Counted from the stretch's first letter, positions 43,109-51,904 are shown. The stretch is 64,000 bases of DNA from Mycoplasmatota bacterium (GCA_027859085.1 JAQIBJ010000047.1:1-64000), one strand, 5' to 3'. The notes: generated from the letters alone by a model not told the origin. Numbers and translations are program-made.

Positions 43109-44149
43109 ATGTGTTTATTTAAAAAATGGCGTGAAAGAAGAAAAGCCAAAAAACAACCAATACAATCTAATGATATACAAACAAAAGAAAAGGAAGAAAC
43201 GTATTCCAAAGCAGATGAGAGAAAGGACTTAAAAAAGAAAATTAAAAACATAAAAGAAGAAGAAAAAGGTTTTAGTTCATCTAAAGATGAAACGGTTGAA
43301 AAGTTAAAAACTAGACCGTTTAACAAACCTAAAGTAACGAATCAGGAACCTGATTGGCCTAAAGACAAAGAAGTCGTTAAAGAAGATAAAAACATACAAA
43401 AGAAAAAAAAGTCATCAAATGATTCTAAACAAAAAAAATACACTGGTAAATATGAAATTTACCCTGAAGCAAAAGCCTATAAATTTAGGTTAAAAGCTTC
43501 AAACGGAGAGGTATTAGCAGCTTCTTTTAGATATTCTACGGGAAAAGGTGCCTTATCAGGTATTGATACCTTTAAAAAGAATGTTGAAGAAGGTCAGTTT
43601 AACATTAAAACTGATAAAAATGGTTTTTCACAGTTTAGATTATTTAATGCGAGTGGTGCAAGAGTCGTCATTGCCGGAGAAGTTTATCAAACAGTTGCCA
43701 ATGTCAATTCAGCTATTGAATCTGTTAAGAATTTTTACAAAACAGAAAAAGTTGAAGTCTTAGATGAATTGCCTAAATCAGAAATTAGAGAAGAAAACAT
43801 TAAATTTGATTCAGTTGATCAAATAGGCAGTGGTAAATATGAAATATACAAAGAAGATGAGTTGTTTTATATTAGACTTAAAGCATCGAATGCTCAAGTA
43901 CTATTTGTTTCTCAAGGATATGCTTCAAAAGCATCTGCGAAAAATGGATTAAAAACAATTCAAAAAGCGATTAAAGAAAAGAACTTTACAATTGAAAAAG
44001 ATAAACAAAATCGTTTTCAATTCAATCTTCTCTCAATAAATGGACAAATGCTTTTAACAGGTGAATCATATCAAGATAAAAGTAATTGTATATCAGCTGC
44101 TCATTCAGTTATAAAATTTGGGTTAAAAGCACCGATAGTTGAGTTGTAA
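43109..44149 (+). CDS. Tandem DUF1508 (YegP-like) protein with charged N-terminus
   Basis: A 346-residue protein. Residues 1-110 are lysine- and glutamate-rich and low in complexity. Two DUF1508/UPF0339 modules follow: one from GKYEIYPEAKAYKFRLKASN (near 113-215), the other from GKYEIYKEDELFYIRLKASN (near 243-345). Each has the internal pattern of two beta-beta-alpha repeats: LKASN-x-VL, then a GL/GI-x-x-IKK helix. Function of the family is unknown. The ATG at 43109 follows GAGGTG (43096-43101); a GTG at 43100 is inside that site. TATAAT at 43084-43089 is a likely -10. Confidence 0.8.
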   Translation: MCLFKKWRERRKAKKQPIQSNDIQTKEKEETYSKADERKDLKKKIKNIKEEEKGFSSSKDETVEKLKTRPFNKPKVTNQEPDWPKDKEVVKEDKNIQKKKKSSNDSKQKKYTGKYEIYPEAKAYKFRLKASNGEVLAASFRYSTGKGALSGIDTFKKNVEEGQFNIKTDKNGFSQFRLFNASGARVVIAGEVYQTVANVNSAIESVKNFYKTEKVEVLDELPKSEIREENIKFDSVDQIGSGKYEIYKEDELFYIRLKASNAQVLFVSQGYASKASAKNGLKTIQKAIKEKNFTIEKDKQNRFQFNLLSINGQMLLTGESYQDKSNCISAAHSVIKFGLKAPIVEL

Positions 44150-44150
44150 A

Positions 44151-44181
44151 AAAACTGCCACTGTAAGGTGGTTTGTTTTTT
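44151..44181 (+). terminator. Weak intrinsic terminator
   Basis: CCAC (44158-44161) pairs with GTGG (44168-44171), extended by G-T and A-T pairs, followed by TTTGTTTTTTG. The stem is short, so some read-through into the cardiolipin synthase gene is possible. Confidence 0.5.
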
Positions 44182-44216
44182 GCTAAAGAAATAGTTCATA
44201 AATAAGGAAGCGCGTT

Positions 44217-45737
44217 ATGAAAAAAGGTTTTATGATTTTTGCCTTATTGGTGTTTGGCGCATTTGTATACACCATATCGGCCATGCAATATAATTATATA
44301 AGTAATGTAATGCAACTCTTTGCTGGAAACATTTTTGGATTCATTGTTTCCGGTGTTTTAGGCATCATTGCTTTAGGGATTATTGTGAAGGTATTACTAA
44401 AAGAAGATTATGCTTATAATAAGAGTTACTGGATATTAATTATCGTTCTTAATCCAATATTAGGGATTATTCTTTATGGTATTTTTGCGAGAGATTTCCA
44501 GTTAAGGAAATTCCCTAAAACAAGACCTTTAATCTCTGCTAAAGCTTTTGCAGGGTTTGAAAAAAATAATCAAGTAGATTATGATAATTATCAGTATGGT
44601 CATGTTTTTTCATTCATTAAAAACAATACATCGAGAACGATTTATCAAGACAATACAGGCGTTAAATTGCTTAACAATGGTGACCAATTTTTTCCGAGAT
44701 TAGAAGTAGAGATTCAAAAAGCTAAGTCTTATATAATGATGGAATTTTATATTATTAAAAACGATTATATTGGCAGAAGAATTCTTGATCTTTTACATGA
44801 AAAGGTTAAGGAAGGTGTCAAAGTATATTTATTATATGATCATTTTGGATCAAATAAACATTTAGACCATCACTATATGGGCACGTTAAAACAAGCAGGA
44901 ATGAATATCTCAATCTTTGACCCTCAAACCTTATCGGTGTTTAACTCTAATTTAAATTTCAGGAACCATAGAAAAGTAACCATTATCGATGGAGATGTTG
45001 GTTTTATTGGGGGTATGAATTTAGGGGATGAGTATAATCACCAATCAAAAAGATTTGGTTTCTGGAGAGATACACAAATAATGGTTGAAGGTAAAGGTGT
45101 TGTTGGTCTATATAATGTATTTATCAAAGATTGGTACTATGTCAACAATCAAGTATTGGATTTATATAGAATACCAAAACCATCTAAACAAAAAGGGTTG
45201 TTTAGTGTGATAGAATCTGGACCGGATTATGAACAAGGTTTAATTAAAGATGTTTATTTGAAAATGTTTACAATGGCTAAAAAATCAATTAAGATTACCA
45301 CGCCTTATTTAATCATTGAACCAGAATTAATGGCTGCGATTAAGATCGCCAGTAACTCCGGTGTGAAGATTCAACTAATTGTCCCTGGGAAACATGATTA
45401 TTTTACTGTTGGGTTTGCGACAAATTCTTATTATGAACAATTGCTAAAATTTGGTGTTAGAATCTATGAATACAATGAAAGATTCATACACTCAAAAGTA
45501 TTAATCATTGATGATAAATTGGCGTCTGTAGGGACGGTCAATATTGATCCGAGAAGTTTGAATTTAAACTTTGAGGTGACAGCGATTTTTGAAAATAGTA
45601 CGGTGGACGAATTGGTTAAAAGTTATAATGAAGATTTAGAAAACTCTTTAGAAATTACAAAAGAAAAATGGCGCAAAAGAGGGATTTTCAAAAGAATTGC
45701 TCAAGGATGGTTTAATTTATTTAGCCCAATGTTTTAA
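44217..45737 (+). CDS. cls: Cardiolipin synthase (PLD superfamily)
   Basis: A 506-residue Cls that joins two phosphatidylglycerols into cardiolipin and glycerol. Two or three N-terminal membrane helices (about 4-22, 34-62, 73-92) anchor it. Two HKD motifs are complete: HRKVTIIDGDVGFIGGMN starting at His251 and HSKVLIIDDKLASVGTVN starting at His425. GGAAGCG precedes the ATG. The C-terminus GWFNLFSPMF is typical. rmuC follows after 26 bases. Confidence 0.95.
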   Translation: MKKGFMIFALLVFGAFVYTISAMQYNYISNVMQLFAGNIFGFIVSGVLGIIALGIIVKVLLKEDYAYNKSYWILIIVLNPILGIILYGIFARDFQLRKFPKTRPLISAKAFAGFEKNNQVDYDNYQYGHVFSFIKNNTSRTIYQDNTGVKLLNNGDQFFPRLEVEIQKAKSYIMMEFYIIKNDYIGRRILDLLHEKVKEGVKVYLLYDHFGSNKHLDHHYMGTLKQAGMNISIFDPQTLSVFNSNLNFRNHRKVTIIDGDVGFIGGMNLGDEYNHQSKRFGFWRDTQIMVEGKGVVGLYNVFIKDWYYVNNQVLDLYRIPKPSKQKGLFSVIESGPDYEQGLIKDVYLKMFTMAKKSIKITTPYLIIEPELMAAIKIASNSGVKIQLIVPGKHDYFTVGFATNSYYEQLLKFGVRIYEYNERFIHSKVLIIDDKLASVGTVNIDPRSLNLNFEVTAIFENSTVDELVKSYNEDLENSLEITKEKWRKRGIFKRIAQGWFNLFSPMF

Positions 45738-45763
45738 GAGTTTTAAGACGAAAGGAATTGCAT

Positions 45764-46975
45764 ATGGTTTTAATTGAAATAATTGGCATTATTATATTAT
45801 CATTTATAGTTCTTGTCTTTATCTTGCTTGTTTATTTGGTGTTCTTTAGCAGAAAAGAACAAACAATTAACATTGATAAAGAAATTGATCAATTAGAAAA
45901 AAACATTAAATCAGAGTTGAATGATTCATTGTTAAAATTTAACAATGAAGTCAATCGTCAACTGATGCATTCATCAGAGTTATCGAGTAAAAATATTGCG
46001 GAATTTAGATTGAATATTAATTCGCAAATGTCAGAGTTTCAAGAAAAAATTTCCAATAAATTTAATCTTGAGTTTAAATCTTTATCAACAACCGTTGAGA
46101 AACGCATGAATGAAATTAATGAAAAAGTAGAAGAAAGATTATCAAAAGGATTCAAAGATGCTCAAATAACTTTTGTAGATATTGCCAAAAGGGTTGAAGT
46201 GATTGATGAAGCTCAAAAGAACATCAAGGAATTGTCTGAAGAAATGGTTTCTTTGCAAAACATTCTTTCACACAATCAATCAAGAGGTGCATATGGTGAG
46301 TATCAATTAAACCAATTGCTTTATTCAATCTATGGTAATAATCAATTACTTTATAAAACTCAATATACAATTAAGGACAATGATAAGTCGGTAAGAGTTG
46401 ATGCTGCTGTTTTTATGCCAGAACCAAATGGCATTATTGGGATTGATTCTAAATTCCCTTATTCATCATATTCTAAATTATTTGATAACAAAGATTTATC
46501 AAAAGAAGAAGAAAGCAAGATTATATCTGCGTTTGGTAGAGACGTAAAAAAACATATCACAGATATTGCGAATAAATATATTATGCCACCGATCACGACA
46601 GACTACGCATTGATGTTTGTACCAAGTGATGGCATTTTGGCTTTATTGCATTCGAAGCTTCAAAACGTGATTGAATATGCAAGAGAGAAATTTATTACCA
46701 TTGTTTCTCCGACCACAATTGTACCTTTGTTATCATCATTTAAAACATTTATGATTGATTATGAACGTTCTCAAAATATGGAAAAAATCAACAGGGAACT
46801 GATAAAGTTAAGTAAAGATTTTAATATATTTAGTAAAGAATGGGAAAAGTTAAGTCGTTCAATACAAACTGTCAAAAATGATACTGATAAGTTTGATAGT
46901 CGGGTTGAAAAAATTAATATGAAATTTGGTTCAATTAAGAATGTTGGTATTGAAGATCGGATTGATGACCAATAA
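45764..46975 (+). CDS. rmuC: RmuC family DNA recombination protein
   Basis: A 403-residue RmuC homologue. One N-terminal membrane helix (about 5-28), a coiled coil of roughly 120 residues (IDQLEKNIKSEL and following), then the RmuC nuclease-like domain: RGAYGEYQLNQLLYSIYG, VDAAVFMPEPNGIIGIDSKF, and YALMFVPSDGILALL. In E. coli RmuC limits rearrangements at inverted repeats. ATG 45764 follows GAAAGGA; the TTG at 45758 is rejected for poor spacing. Confidence 0.9.
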   Translation: MVLIEIIGIIILSFIVLVFILLVYLVFFSRKEQTINIDKEIDQLEKNIKSELNDSLLKFNNEVNRQLMHSSELSSKNIAEFRLNINSQMSEFQEKISNKFNLEFKSLSTTVEKRMNEINEKVEERLSKGFKDAQITFVDIAKRVEVIDEAQKNIKELSEEMVSLQNILSHNQSRGAYGEYQLNQLLYSIYGNNQLLYKTQYTIKDNDKSVRVDAAVFMPEPNGIIGIDSKFPYSSYSKLFDNKDLSKEEESKIISAFGRDVKKHITDIANKYIMPPITTDYALMFVPSDGILALLHSKLQNVIEYAREKFITIVSPTTIVPLLSSFKTFMIDYERSQNMEKINRELIKLSKDFNIFSKEWEKLSRSIQTVKNDTDKFDSRVEKINMKFGSIKNVGIEDRIDDQ

Positions 46976-47009
46976 TGATAATGGGCGAACCTTTGTTCAG
47001 TTAAAAGAC

Positions 47010-47038
47010 TTGCAATAATGCTGAATAAAAGTTATAAT
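47010..47038 (+). promoter_or_regulatory. Promoter of the cold shock gene
   Basis: TTGCAA (47010-47015), 17-base spacer, TATAAT (47033-47038). The leader is only about 27 bases, with AAAAGGAG as Shine-Dalgarno, so a long cold-shock type leader is absent. Confidence 0.88.
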
Positions 47039-47070
47039 AATAAAGTATAAAAGAGGAAAAGGAGATTTAA

Positions 47071-47268
47071 ATGAACGGAACAGTAAAATGGTTTAACGCA
47101 GAAAAAGGTTATGGTTTCATCACAGATGAAGAAGGAAATGACATTTTCGCACATTACTCAGCAATCCAAGGTGACGGGTACAAATCTTTAGAAAACGGCC
47201 AAGAAGTTACATTTGACGTCGTTGATGGAGATAGAGGACCTCAAGCATCAAACATAGTGAAATTATAA
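47071..47268 (+). CDS. csp: Cold shock protein
   Basis: A 65-residue CspA-type RNA/DNA chaperone with an OB fold. RNP1 KGYGFIT and RNP2 DIFAHYSAI are both intact: [17 protein letters not shown] at the start, [10 protein letters not shown] at the end. Monocistronic with its own promoter and terminator. Codon choice differs slightly from flanking genes, with more C-ending codons, as expected of a highly expressed gene. Confidence 0.97.
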   Translation: MNGTVKWFNAEKGYGFITDEEGNDIFAHYSAIQGDGYKSLENGQEVTFDVVDGDRGPQASNIVKL

Positions 47269-47304
47269 ATTTACAAACTGTAAGTTAAACAAAGTAGAAA
47301 ACTA

Positions 47305-47331
47305 AAAAGACCACGTCAAGTGGTTTTTTTA
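47305..47331 (+). terminator. Intrinsic terminator after the cold shock gene
   Basis: GACCAC (47309-47314) pairs with GTGGTT (47320-47325), A run before, TTTTTT after. Confidence 0.85.
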
Positions 47332-47358
47332 TTTGGAAAAATAGGTTTCATAGAGTGC

Positions 47359-47387
47359 TTGAAAAAAGACCGTCTATAAACTATAAT
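47359..47387 (+). promoter_or_regulatory. Promoter of the cysS-mrnC operon
   Basis: TTGAAA (47359-47364), 17-base spacer, TATAAT (47382-47387), about 25 bases before the cysS start. Confidence 0.88.
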
Positions 47388-47412
47388 TATAAGTAGCGAA
47401 GAGGTGATGATG

Positions 47413-48744
47413 ATGCGCATTTATAATTCATATAAAGATCAAGTCGAAGAATTTAAATCTATTCATAAAAATCAAGTTAATATGTATGTGTGTGGACCAA
47501 CTGTCTATAATTATATCCATATTGGAAATGCAAGACCAGTGGTCTTTTTTGATACGGTTAGAAGGTTTTTTGAAGCGAAGGGATACAATGTAAAGTTTGT
47601 TTCTAATTTTACCGACGTTGATGATAAAATTATTCAAAAAGCCAAAGAAGAGAATCTTGATGAAATGAATGTCGCAAATCATTATATTGATGCATTTCTT
47701 AATGATTTAGAAGGATTAAACTGTTTAACAGATTATATAAAACCTAAAGTCACAAACTATATGACTCATATTATAAGTTTTATTGATGAATTGGTGAAAA
47801 AAGATTTTGCTTATGAAATCAACGGAGATGTATATTTTAGAGTTGAGAGTATTGCTGAATATGGAAGGTTAAGTAATCGTCAAGTGGCTGACTTAAAAAG
47901 TGGTGCACGGGTTGATATCAATCTGGACAAAGAAAGCCCTTTGGATTTCACGCTATGGAAGAAAACAACAGAAGGATTAAACTTTAAATCACCATTCTCA
48001 GTGGGCAGACCAGGGTGGCACACAGAATGTGTTGCGATGATTGATGATGTCTTTGGTGAAAAAATTGATATTCATGGAGGCGGGGCTGATTTAAAGTTCC
48101 CACATCATGAAAATGAGATTGCACAATCTGTGGCTTTGCATAATCATCGATTGGCAAACTATTGGATGCACAATGGTCGCTTGAGCATTAAAGACTCAAA
48201 GATGAGTAAGAGTATAGGAAACGTTATTCTAGTGAAGGACGTTGAGGATAAGATGCCATTAAGGTACTTTTTATTAAGTACACACTATCGTTCTCCATTA
48301 AATTATGATGATGAAGGCTTTCAAATGTATGAGAAAGAATTTGAAAAGCTTGAATCATCGATGAAACAATTATTTAGATTGCTTGATTTACAAGGTCAAT
48401 TAGAAATTGTTGAAATTGTTGATGCTGAGATTTTAGATGTAATGAAAGCATTTGATGATGCAATGGAAGATGACTTTAATACAGCGAACGCGATAACAGC
48501 ATTACAATCATTATTAAAGATAATGAATGTCAGTGTTCGAAAAAAAGCATCTAGTCATTATTACAATCAATTAAATCAAGCGGTTCAATACATGGTTAAT
48601 ATTTTAGGACTAAAGGTTGAATTAGAACCAATGAGTCAAGAAGATAAAGATATGTATCTTCAATGGGAACAAGCAAGAAAGCAAAAAAAATATAAGTTGG
48701 CTGATGAATTAAGAACAAAGTTGACTGAAAGAGGTATTTTGTGA
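47413..48744 (+). CDS. cysS: Cysteinyl-tRNA synthetase
   Basis: A 443-residue class I CysRS. VCGPTVYNYIHIGNARP contains the HIGH-like motif and a zinc Cys; GRPGWHTECVAMI and GGGADLKFPHHENEIAQS hold the remaining zinc ligands; KMSKSIGN is the second signature. Four start codons are stacked (GTG 47404, ATG 47407, 47410, 47413); GAGGTG at 47401-47406 fits the last. It overlaps mrnC by four bases. Confidence 0.97.
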   Translation: MRIYNSYKDQVEEFKSIHKNQVNMYVCGPTVYNYIHIGNARPVVFFDTVRRFFEAKGYNVKFVSNFTDVDDKIIQKAKEENLDEMNVANHYIDAFLNDLEGLNCLTDYIKPKVTNYMTHIISFIDELVKKDFAYEINGDVYFRVESIAEYGRLSNRQVADLKSGARVDINLDKESPLDFTLWKKTTEGLNFKSPFSVGRPGWHTECVAMIDDVFGEKIDIHGGGADLKFPHHENEIAQSVALHNHRLANYWMHNGRLSIKDSKMSKSIGNVILVKDVEDKMPLRYFLLSTHYRSPLNYDDEGFQMYEKEFEKLESSMKQLFRLLDLQGQLEIVEIVDAEILDVMKAFDDAMEDDFNTANAITALQSLLKIMNVSVRKKASSHYYNQLNQAVQYMVNILGLKVELEPMSQEDKDMYLQWEQARKQKKYKLADELRTKLTERGIL

Positions 48745-49133
48745 TTCAACATAATGGATTAACATTGGCTTATATAGGGGATGCTGTATATGAAATTAAG
48801 ATTAGAGAGTATCTGATTGAAAAAGGGTTAACCAAAGTGGGTGACTTACATCAAAATGCAATCCAATACACACAAGCTGCGTCACAGGCATTGGCTGCTT
48901 TGAAGATGACAACTGATTTTTATACAGAGAAAGAAATCAATATTTATAAACGTGGCAGAAACCAATCTGCATCACATAAACCAAAAAATACAGATGTTCA
49001 AACTTATAACCAATCAACTGGATTTGAAGCAGTAATCGGTTACCTCTATTTAGATAAATCATTTGATAGAGTGGGTGAAGTGATTGCTAGAAGCATTGAG
49101 ATTATCAATGAATTGGTTATAAAAGCATCATAA
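48741..49133 (+). CDS. mrnC: Mini-ribonuclease 3
   Basis: A 130-residue Mini-RNase III, an RNase III catalytic domain without dsRNA-binding domain; in Bacillus it trims the ends of 23S rRNA. LAYIGDAVYEIKIREYLIE carries the catalytic Asp and Glu, and YKRGRNQSASHKPKN is the family basic loop; ATGFEAVIG-type end (TGFEAVIGYLYLD). The start is GTG overlapping the cysS stop (GTGA). Confidence 0.95.
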   Translation: MIQHNGLTLAYIGDAVYEIKIREYLIEKGLTKVGDLHQNAIQYTQAASQALAALKMTTDFYTEKEINIYKRGRNQSASHKPKNTDVQTYNQSTGFEAVIGYLYLDKSFDRVGEVIARSIEIINELVIKAS

Positions 49134-49189
49134 TTTTTCAAGTTAGTTAAGGAATATATGTGGTATGATAAACCAAGAAGGGGTTATTA

Positions 49190-49909
49190 ATGAGTACATT
49201 AATCTATGGAAGAAATACTTGTTTAGAAGTATTAAAAACAGATAGAAAGATTTATCAAGGTTTTGTGATGGATAACACAAATCAAGATATTATTGATTAC
49301 TTAAAACGACACAATGTGGATTGTCAAGTCTTGAATAAACATGATTTTAAGAAGAAGTTTCTAGGCAACCATCAAGGTGCGGTTTTGGATGTAGAAGATT
49401 ATAAAACTTATGATTTAAAACCTTTTCTAGACACGTTAGATTTAAGTAAAAATCCTTTTCTAATAATGCTAGACCAAATTACTGATGAACATAATTTAGG
49501 CGCTATTATTAGAACATGTGAAGCTGGTGGAGTTGATGGTGTTATCATTCCTAAAAACCGTTCAGCTAAAATCACAGGAACAGTTGCTAAAACAAGTTCA
49601 GGTGCAATAGAACATGTGAAAGTTATAGAAGTCACGAACCTGACAAATACTTTAAAAACATTAAAGGATAAAGGTTTTTGGAGTGTTGGAACCGATTTGA
49701 AAGCCAAACAATCCTATCATGAAATATTCGTGGATACACCATTATGTTTAGTCATTGGTAGTGAAGGCAAGGGCATTTCTAAAATCGTTAGAAATCATGT
49801 CGATTATAATGTTAAGATTGATATGGTTGGTCAAATTAATAGTTTAAATGCATCGGTGAGTGCAGGTATATTAATTTTTGATATTTTAAGAAAGAAGTTA
49901 GATAAATAA
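49190..49909 (+). CDS. rlmB: 23S rRNA (guanosine-2'-O) methyltransferase RlmB/TrmH family
   Basis: A 239-residue SPOUT methyltransferase. N-terminal substrate-binding domain GRNTCLEVLKTDRK; SPOUT motifs LDQITDEHNLGAIIRTCEA, LVIGSEGKGISKIV and INSLNASVSAGILIFDIL, which form the knot. Bacillus YacO, its equivalent here, methylates G2251-type sites. AGAAGGGG precedes ATG. A TATGAT-like -10 at about 49163 may add a promoter. The stop touches the sigH start. Confidence 0.93.
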   Translation: MSTLIYGRNTCLEVLKTDRKIYQGFVMDNTNQDIIDYLKRHNVDCQVLNKHDFKKKFLGNHQGAVLDVEDYKTYDLKPFLDTLDLSKNPFLIMLDQITDEHNLGAIIRTCEAGGVDGVIIPKNRSAKITGTVAKTSSGAIEHVKVIEVTNLTNTLKTLKDKGFWSVGTDLKAKQSYHEIFVDTPLCLVIGSEGKGISKIVRNHVDYNVKIDMVGQINSLNASVSAGILIFDILRKKLDK

Positions 49910-50452
49910 ATGATTTTTCGCAATTATAACGACTTTGAAATTATTAATCTCATTAAACAAGGCGATGACGAAGCCTTTGAATTGATGGTTAGTAAATATA
50001 AGTTTCTTATTGCGAAAAAAATAAAACAATTCAACCTAGTTTACGATTATGAAGACTGTTTCCAAGAATCTTTGATACTTCTTCATAAATCTGTGATTAA
50101 ATTTGATGAAACATATGGCAAAACATTCACAAGGTTTTTTGAATTGAACTTAAATAATTATTTAATTTCTTATAAAAAGAAAAAGAACAATTACTTTTCA
50201 TTTATTTATGAAAAGTTACCCATTTATCAACAAAAAACCATCGAAGAACCAAGAAGGCATGGTTTTTTGGATCAGGAAGTTTATGACGCATTAGAGAACT
50301 TATCTGGCTTTGAAAAAGAAGTCTTTCAAAGAAAAATAATAGAAAAGAGAACAGTGAGAGAAGCTGCGAAAATTATTTGTACGAACGAAAAAAGAATTTA
50401 TAATGCTTTGGACCGAATAAGAAATAAGATTAAAATCTATTTAATACAATGA
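49910..50452 (+). CDS. sigH: RNA polymerase sigma factor, SigH-like
   Basis: A 180-residue sigma-70 family protein. Region 2: EAFELMVSKYKFLIAKKIKQ with DYEDCFQESLILLHKSV, like the core-binding and -10 reading helices of SigH. Region 4: LSGFEKEVFQRKIIEKRTVR and AKIICTNEKRIYNALDRI (helix-turn-helix). Position between rlmB and rpmG-secE-nusG matches Bacillus sigH, and yacP, normally before it, is missing. The ATG directly follows the rlmB stop with only a weak AAGAAG upstream, so expression may depend on coupling. Confidence 0.85.
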   Translation: MIFRNYNDFEIINLIKQGDDEAFELMVSKYKFLIAKKIKQFNLVYDYEDCFQESLILLHKSVIKFDETYGKTFTRFFELNLNNYLISYKKKKNNYFSFIYEKLPIYQQKTIEEPRRHGFLDQEVYDALENLSGFEKEVFQRKIIEKRTVREAAKIICTNEKRIYNALDRIRNKIKIYLIQ

Positions 50453-50457
50453 TTTTC

Positions 50458-50486
50458 TTGACTTTTTCTCTAAATTTTGATACATT
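50458..50486 (+). promoter_or_regulatory. Promoter of rpmG-secE-nusG
   Basis: TTGACT (50458-50463), 17-base spacer, TACATT (50481-50486) with TGA just before it (TGATACATT, extended -10). It starts within a few bases of the sigH stop codon. Confidence 0.75.
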
Positions 50487-50511
50487 TAATACGCGAGTGA
50501 GAGGGAATATA

Positions 50512-50655
50512 ATGAAAAATAATGCAGTTTTAATATGTGAAGAGTGTTTATCTAGAAATTATGAGGTCAAAAAATCTACTGGGCCTACAAGATTTCAAGC
50601 AAAAAAATATTGTAAGAAATGTAAAAAACATACCATTCACAAAGAAGGTAAATAG
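50512..50655 (+). CDS. rpmG: 50S ribosomal protein L33, zinc-binding type
   Basis: A 47-residue L33: NAVLICEECLSRNYEVKKST, continuing to YCKKCKKHTIHKEGK. Two Cys-x-x-Cys pairs bind zinc. GAGAGGG precedes the ATG at 50512; the longer open frame starting at 50449 overlaps sigH and the promoter and is not the gene. Order rpmG-secE-nusG is the usual one. Confidence 0.95.
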   Translation: MKNNAVLICEECLSRNYEVKKSTGPTRFQAKKYCKKCKKHTIHKEGK

Positions 50656-50664
50656 GAGGATATT

Positions 50665-51129
50665 ATGGCAAATAATAAAGAAATGAAACCAAAGAAGAAC
50701 AATGATGAAAGTAGAGTCATGAGCATTCTTAAAACAGAATATAAATTTGAAAATTGGTTATTAGCAATTTTAGCACCAGTATTAATTTTATATGGTGTTT
50801 ATATCATGACAGGACAATTTGGTAATGTAGATTTGGAAGCAATCTTAGGTAGATCAGGAATTGGAGTCATCGACTTTTTCTTTAATACAACATTAAAGAG
50901 AATGTTAACTGGAGGATTCTTAATCTTAGTTGGTACACTTGTGATTGTTTATTTAGCAATTCCATTTGTGAAACCAAGTCTTATCGAAATGAAAAAAGTA
51001 AATTGGCCAAGCGGGAAAAAATTAGCTGAGAGTTCAGGAAGAGTATTTACATTCTTACTATTCTTAATGCTCGTTTTTGTTGTTTATGATTTGGTGTTAA
51101 ATCCTTTATTTACATTAATCTACGGGTAG
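50665..51129 (+). CDS. secE: Preprotein translocase subunit SecE, three-helix form
   Basis: A 154-residue SecE. The conserved part is C-terminal: PSLIEMKKVNWPSGKKLAES then a membrane helix (about 127-150). Bacillus SecE has about 60 residues with one helix; this one adds two helices (about 31-48 and 82-101) and a linker, like the E. coli form. It clamps SecY (encoded at 24081). AGGAGG precedes ATG. Nine bases lie before nusG. Confidence 0.92.
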   Translation: MANNKEMKPKKNNDESRVMSILKTEYKFENWLLAILAPVLILYGVYIMTGQFGNVDLEAILGRSGIGVIDFFFNTTLKRMLTGGFLILVGTLVIVYLAIPFVKPSLIEMKKVNWPSGKKLAESSGRVFTFLLFLMLVFVVYDLVLNPLFTLIYG

Positions 51130-51138
51130 TGATTATTC

Positions 51139-51684
51139 ATGAGTGAAGCTAAACGATTATGGTATATCGTTCAAACTTATTCAGGTTTAGAAGATTCTGT
51201 TAAGTCAAGTCTAGAAAGACGTATTGAATCAATGAACATGGAAGACTTAATTTTCCAAGTAATGATTCCTGAGACTATAGAAATCGAAGAGAAACCTGAT
51301 AAGTCAAAAAAAGAAAAAAGAATTAAAATATATCCAGGATATGTTTTCATAGAAATGATTGTCACCGATGACTCTTGGTTTGTTGTGAGAAATACACCAG
51401 GTGTGACTGGGTTCTTAGGCAGTAGTGGTGGTGGAACAAAACCAGTTCCATTGAAACCTGAAGAAATCAATCCAATCTTGAAAAAATGCGGTATGTTGGC
51501 TGTACAACGCTTGAATGTTGAAGTTGGCGATAAAGTAAGAATTGCAAATGGAAACTTTAAAGGACAAGAAGTTGTGGTTGAAAGTATCGACGAAGACCAA
51601 GGTAAAATTCACGTACTTATTGAAATGTTTGAAAGACAAACAACTATGGAACTTGATTTTGCTGAAGTAGAAGTAATTAAATAA
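51139..51684 (+). CDS. nusG: Transcription termination/antitermination factor NusG
   Basis: A 181-residue NusG. NGN domain: RLWYIVQTYSGLEDSVKSSL, KIYPGYVFIEM and FVVRNTPGVTGFLG. KOW domain: VGDKVRIANGNFKGQEVVVE near 127-146. It modulates pausing and couples polymerase to the ribosome. The Shine-Dalgarno is weak (GTAGTGAT). A terminator follows, so in this organism rplK is not co-transcribed with nusG. Confidence 0.96.
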   Translation: MSEAKRLWYIVQTYSGLEDSVKSSLERRIESMNMEDLIFQVMIPETIEIEEKPDKSKKEKRIKIYPGYVFIEMIVTDDSWFVVRNTPGVTGFLGSSGGGTKPVPLKPEEINPILKKCGMLAVQRLNVEVGDKVRIANGNFKGQEVVVESIDEDQGKIHVLIEMFERQTTMELDFAEVEVIK

Positions 51685-51688
51685 ATAC

Positions 51689-51726
51689 AATAGACATCAA
51701 TTCTAAATTTGATGTCTATTTTTTCT
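51689..51726 (+). terminator. Intrinsic terminator after nusG
   Basis: ATAGACATCAA (51690-51700) pairs with TTGATGTCTAT (51709-51719), then TTTTTTC. The following 180 bases are AT-rich with several TATAAT-like sites and no gene. Confidence 0.93.
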
Positions 51727-51863
51727 TACAATTAATTATCTAACATAAGCGCCGTTATACTAAATAATATAATGTGTTATAATTACATTTGATTAAGAAT
51801 GATTAATAGAATACAATAATGATACATAAGAGGGTAGAATATATAAAACTTATTTATAGATTA

Positions 51864-51872
51864 TGATATAAT
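51864..51872 (+). promoter_or_regulatory. Extended -10 promoter of the ABC-FtsX pair
   Basis: TGATATAAT (TATAAT at 51867-51872), 33 bases before the first ABC gene, whose Shine-Dalgarno is AGGGAGG. Another TATAAT at about 51776 may also be used. Confidence 0.65.
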
Positions 51873-51904
51873 ATTTTAGAACAACGAAGTGTTAGGGAGG
51901 CCAT

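Noticed and set aside
46976-47070. Long structured cold-shock leader before the csp gene
   Set aside because: The promoter at 47010-47038 leaves only about 27 bases of leader.
51726-51860. Possible small gene between nusG and the ABC pair
   Set aside because: Only short AT-rich frames without ribosome binding sites; better explained as promoter region.
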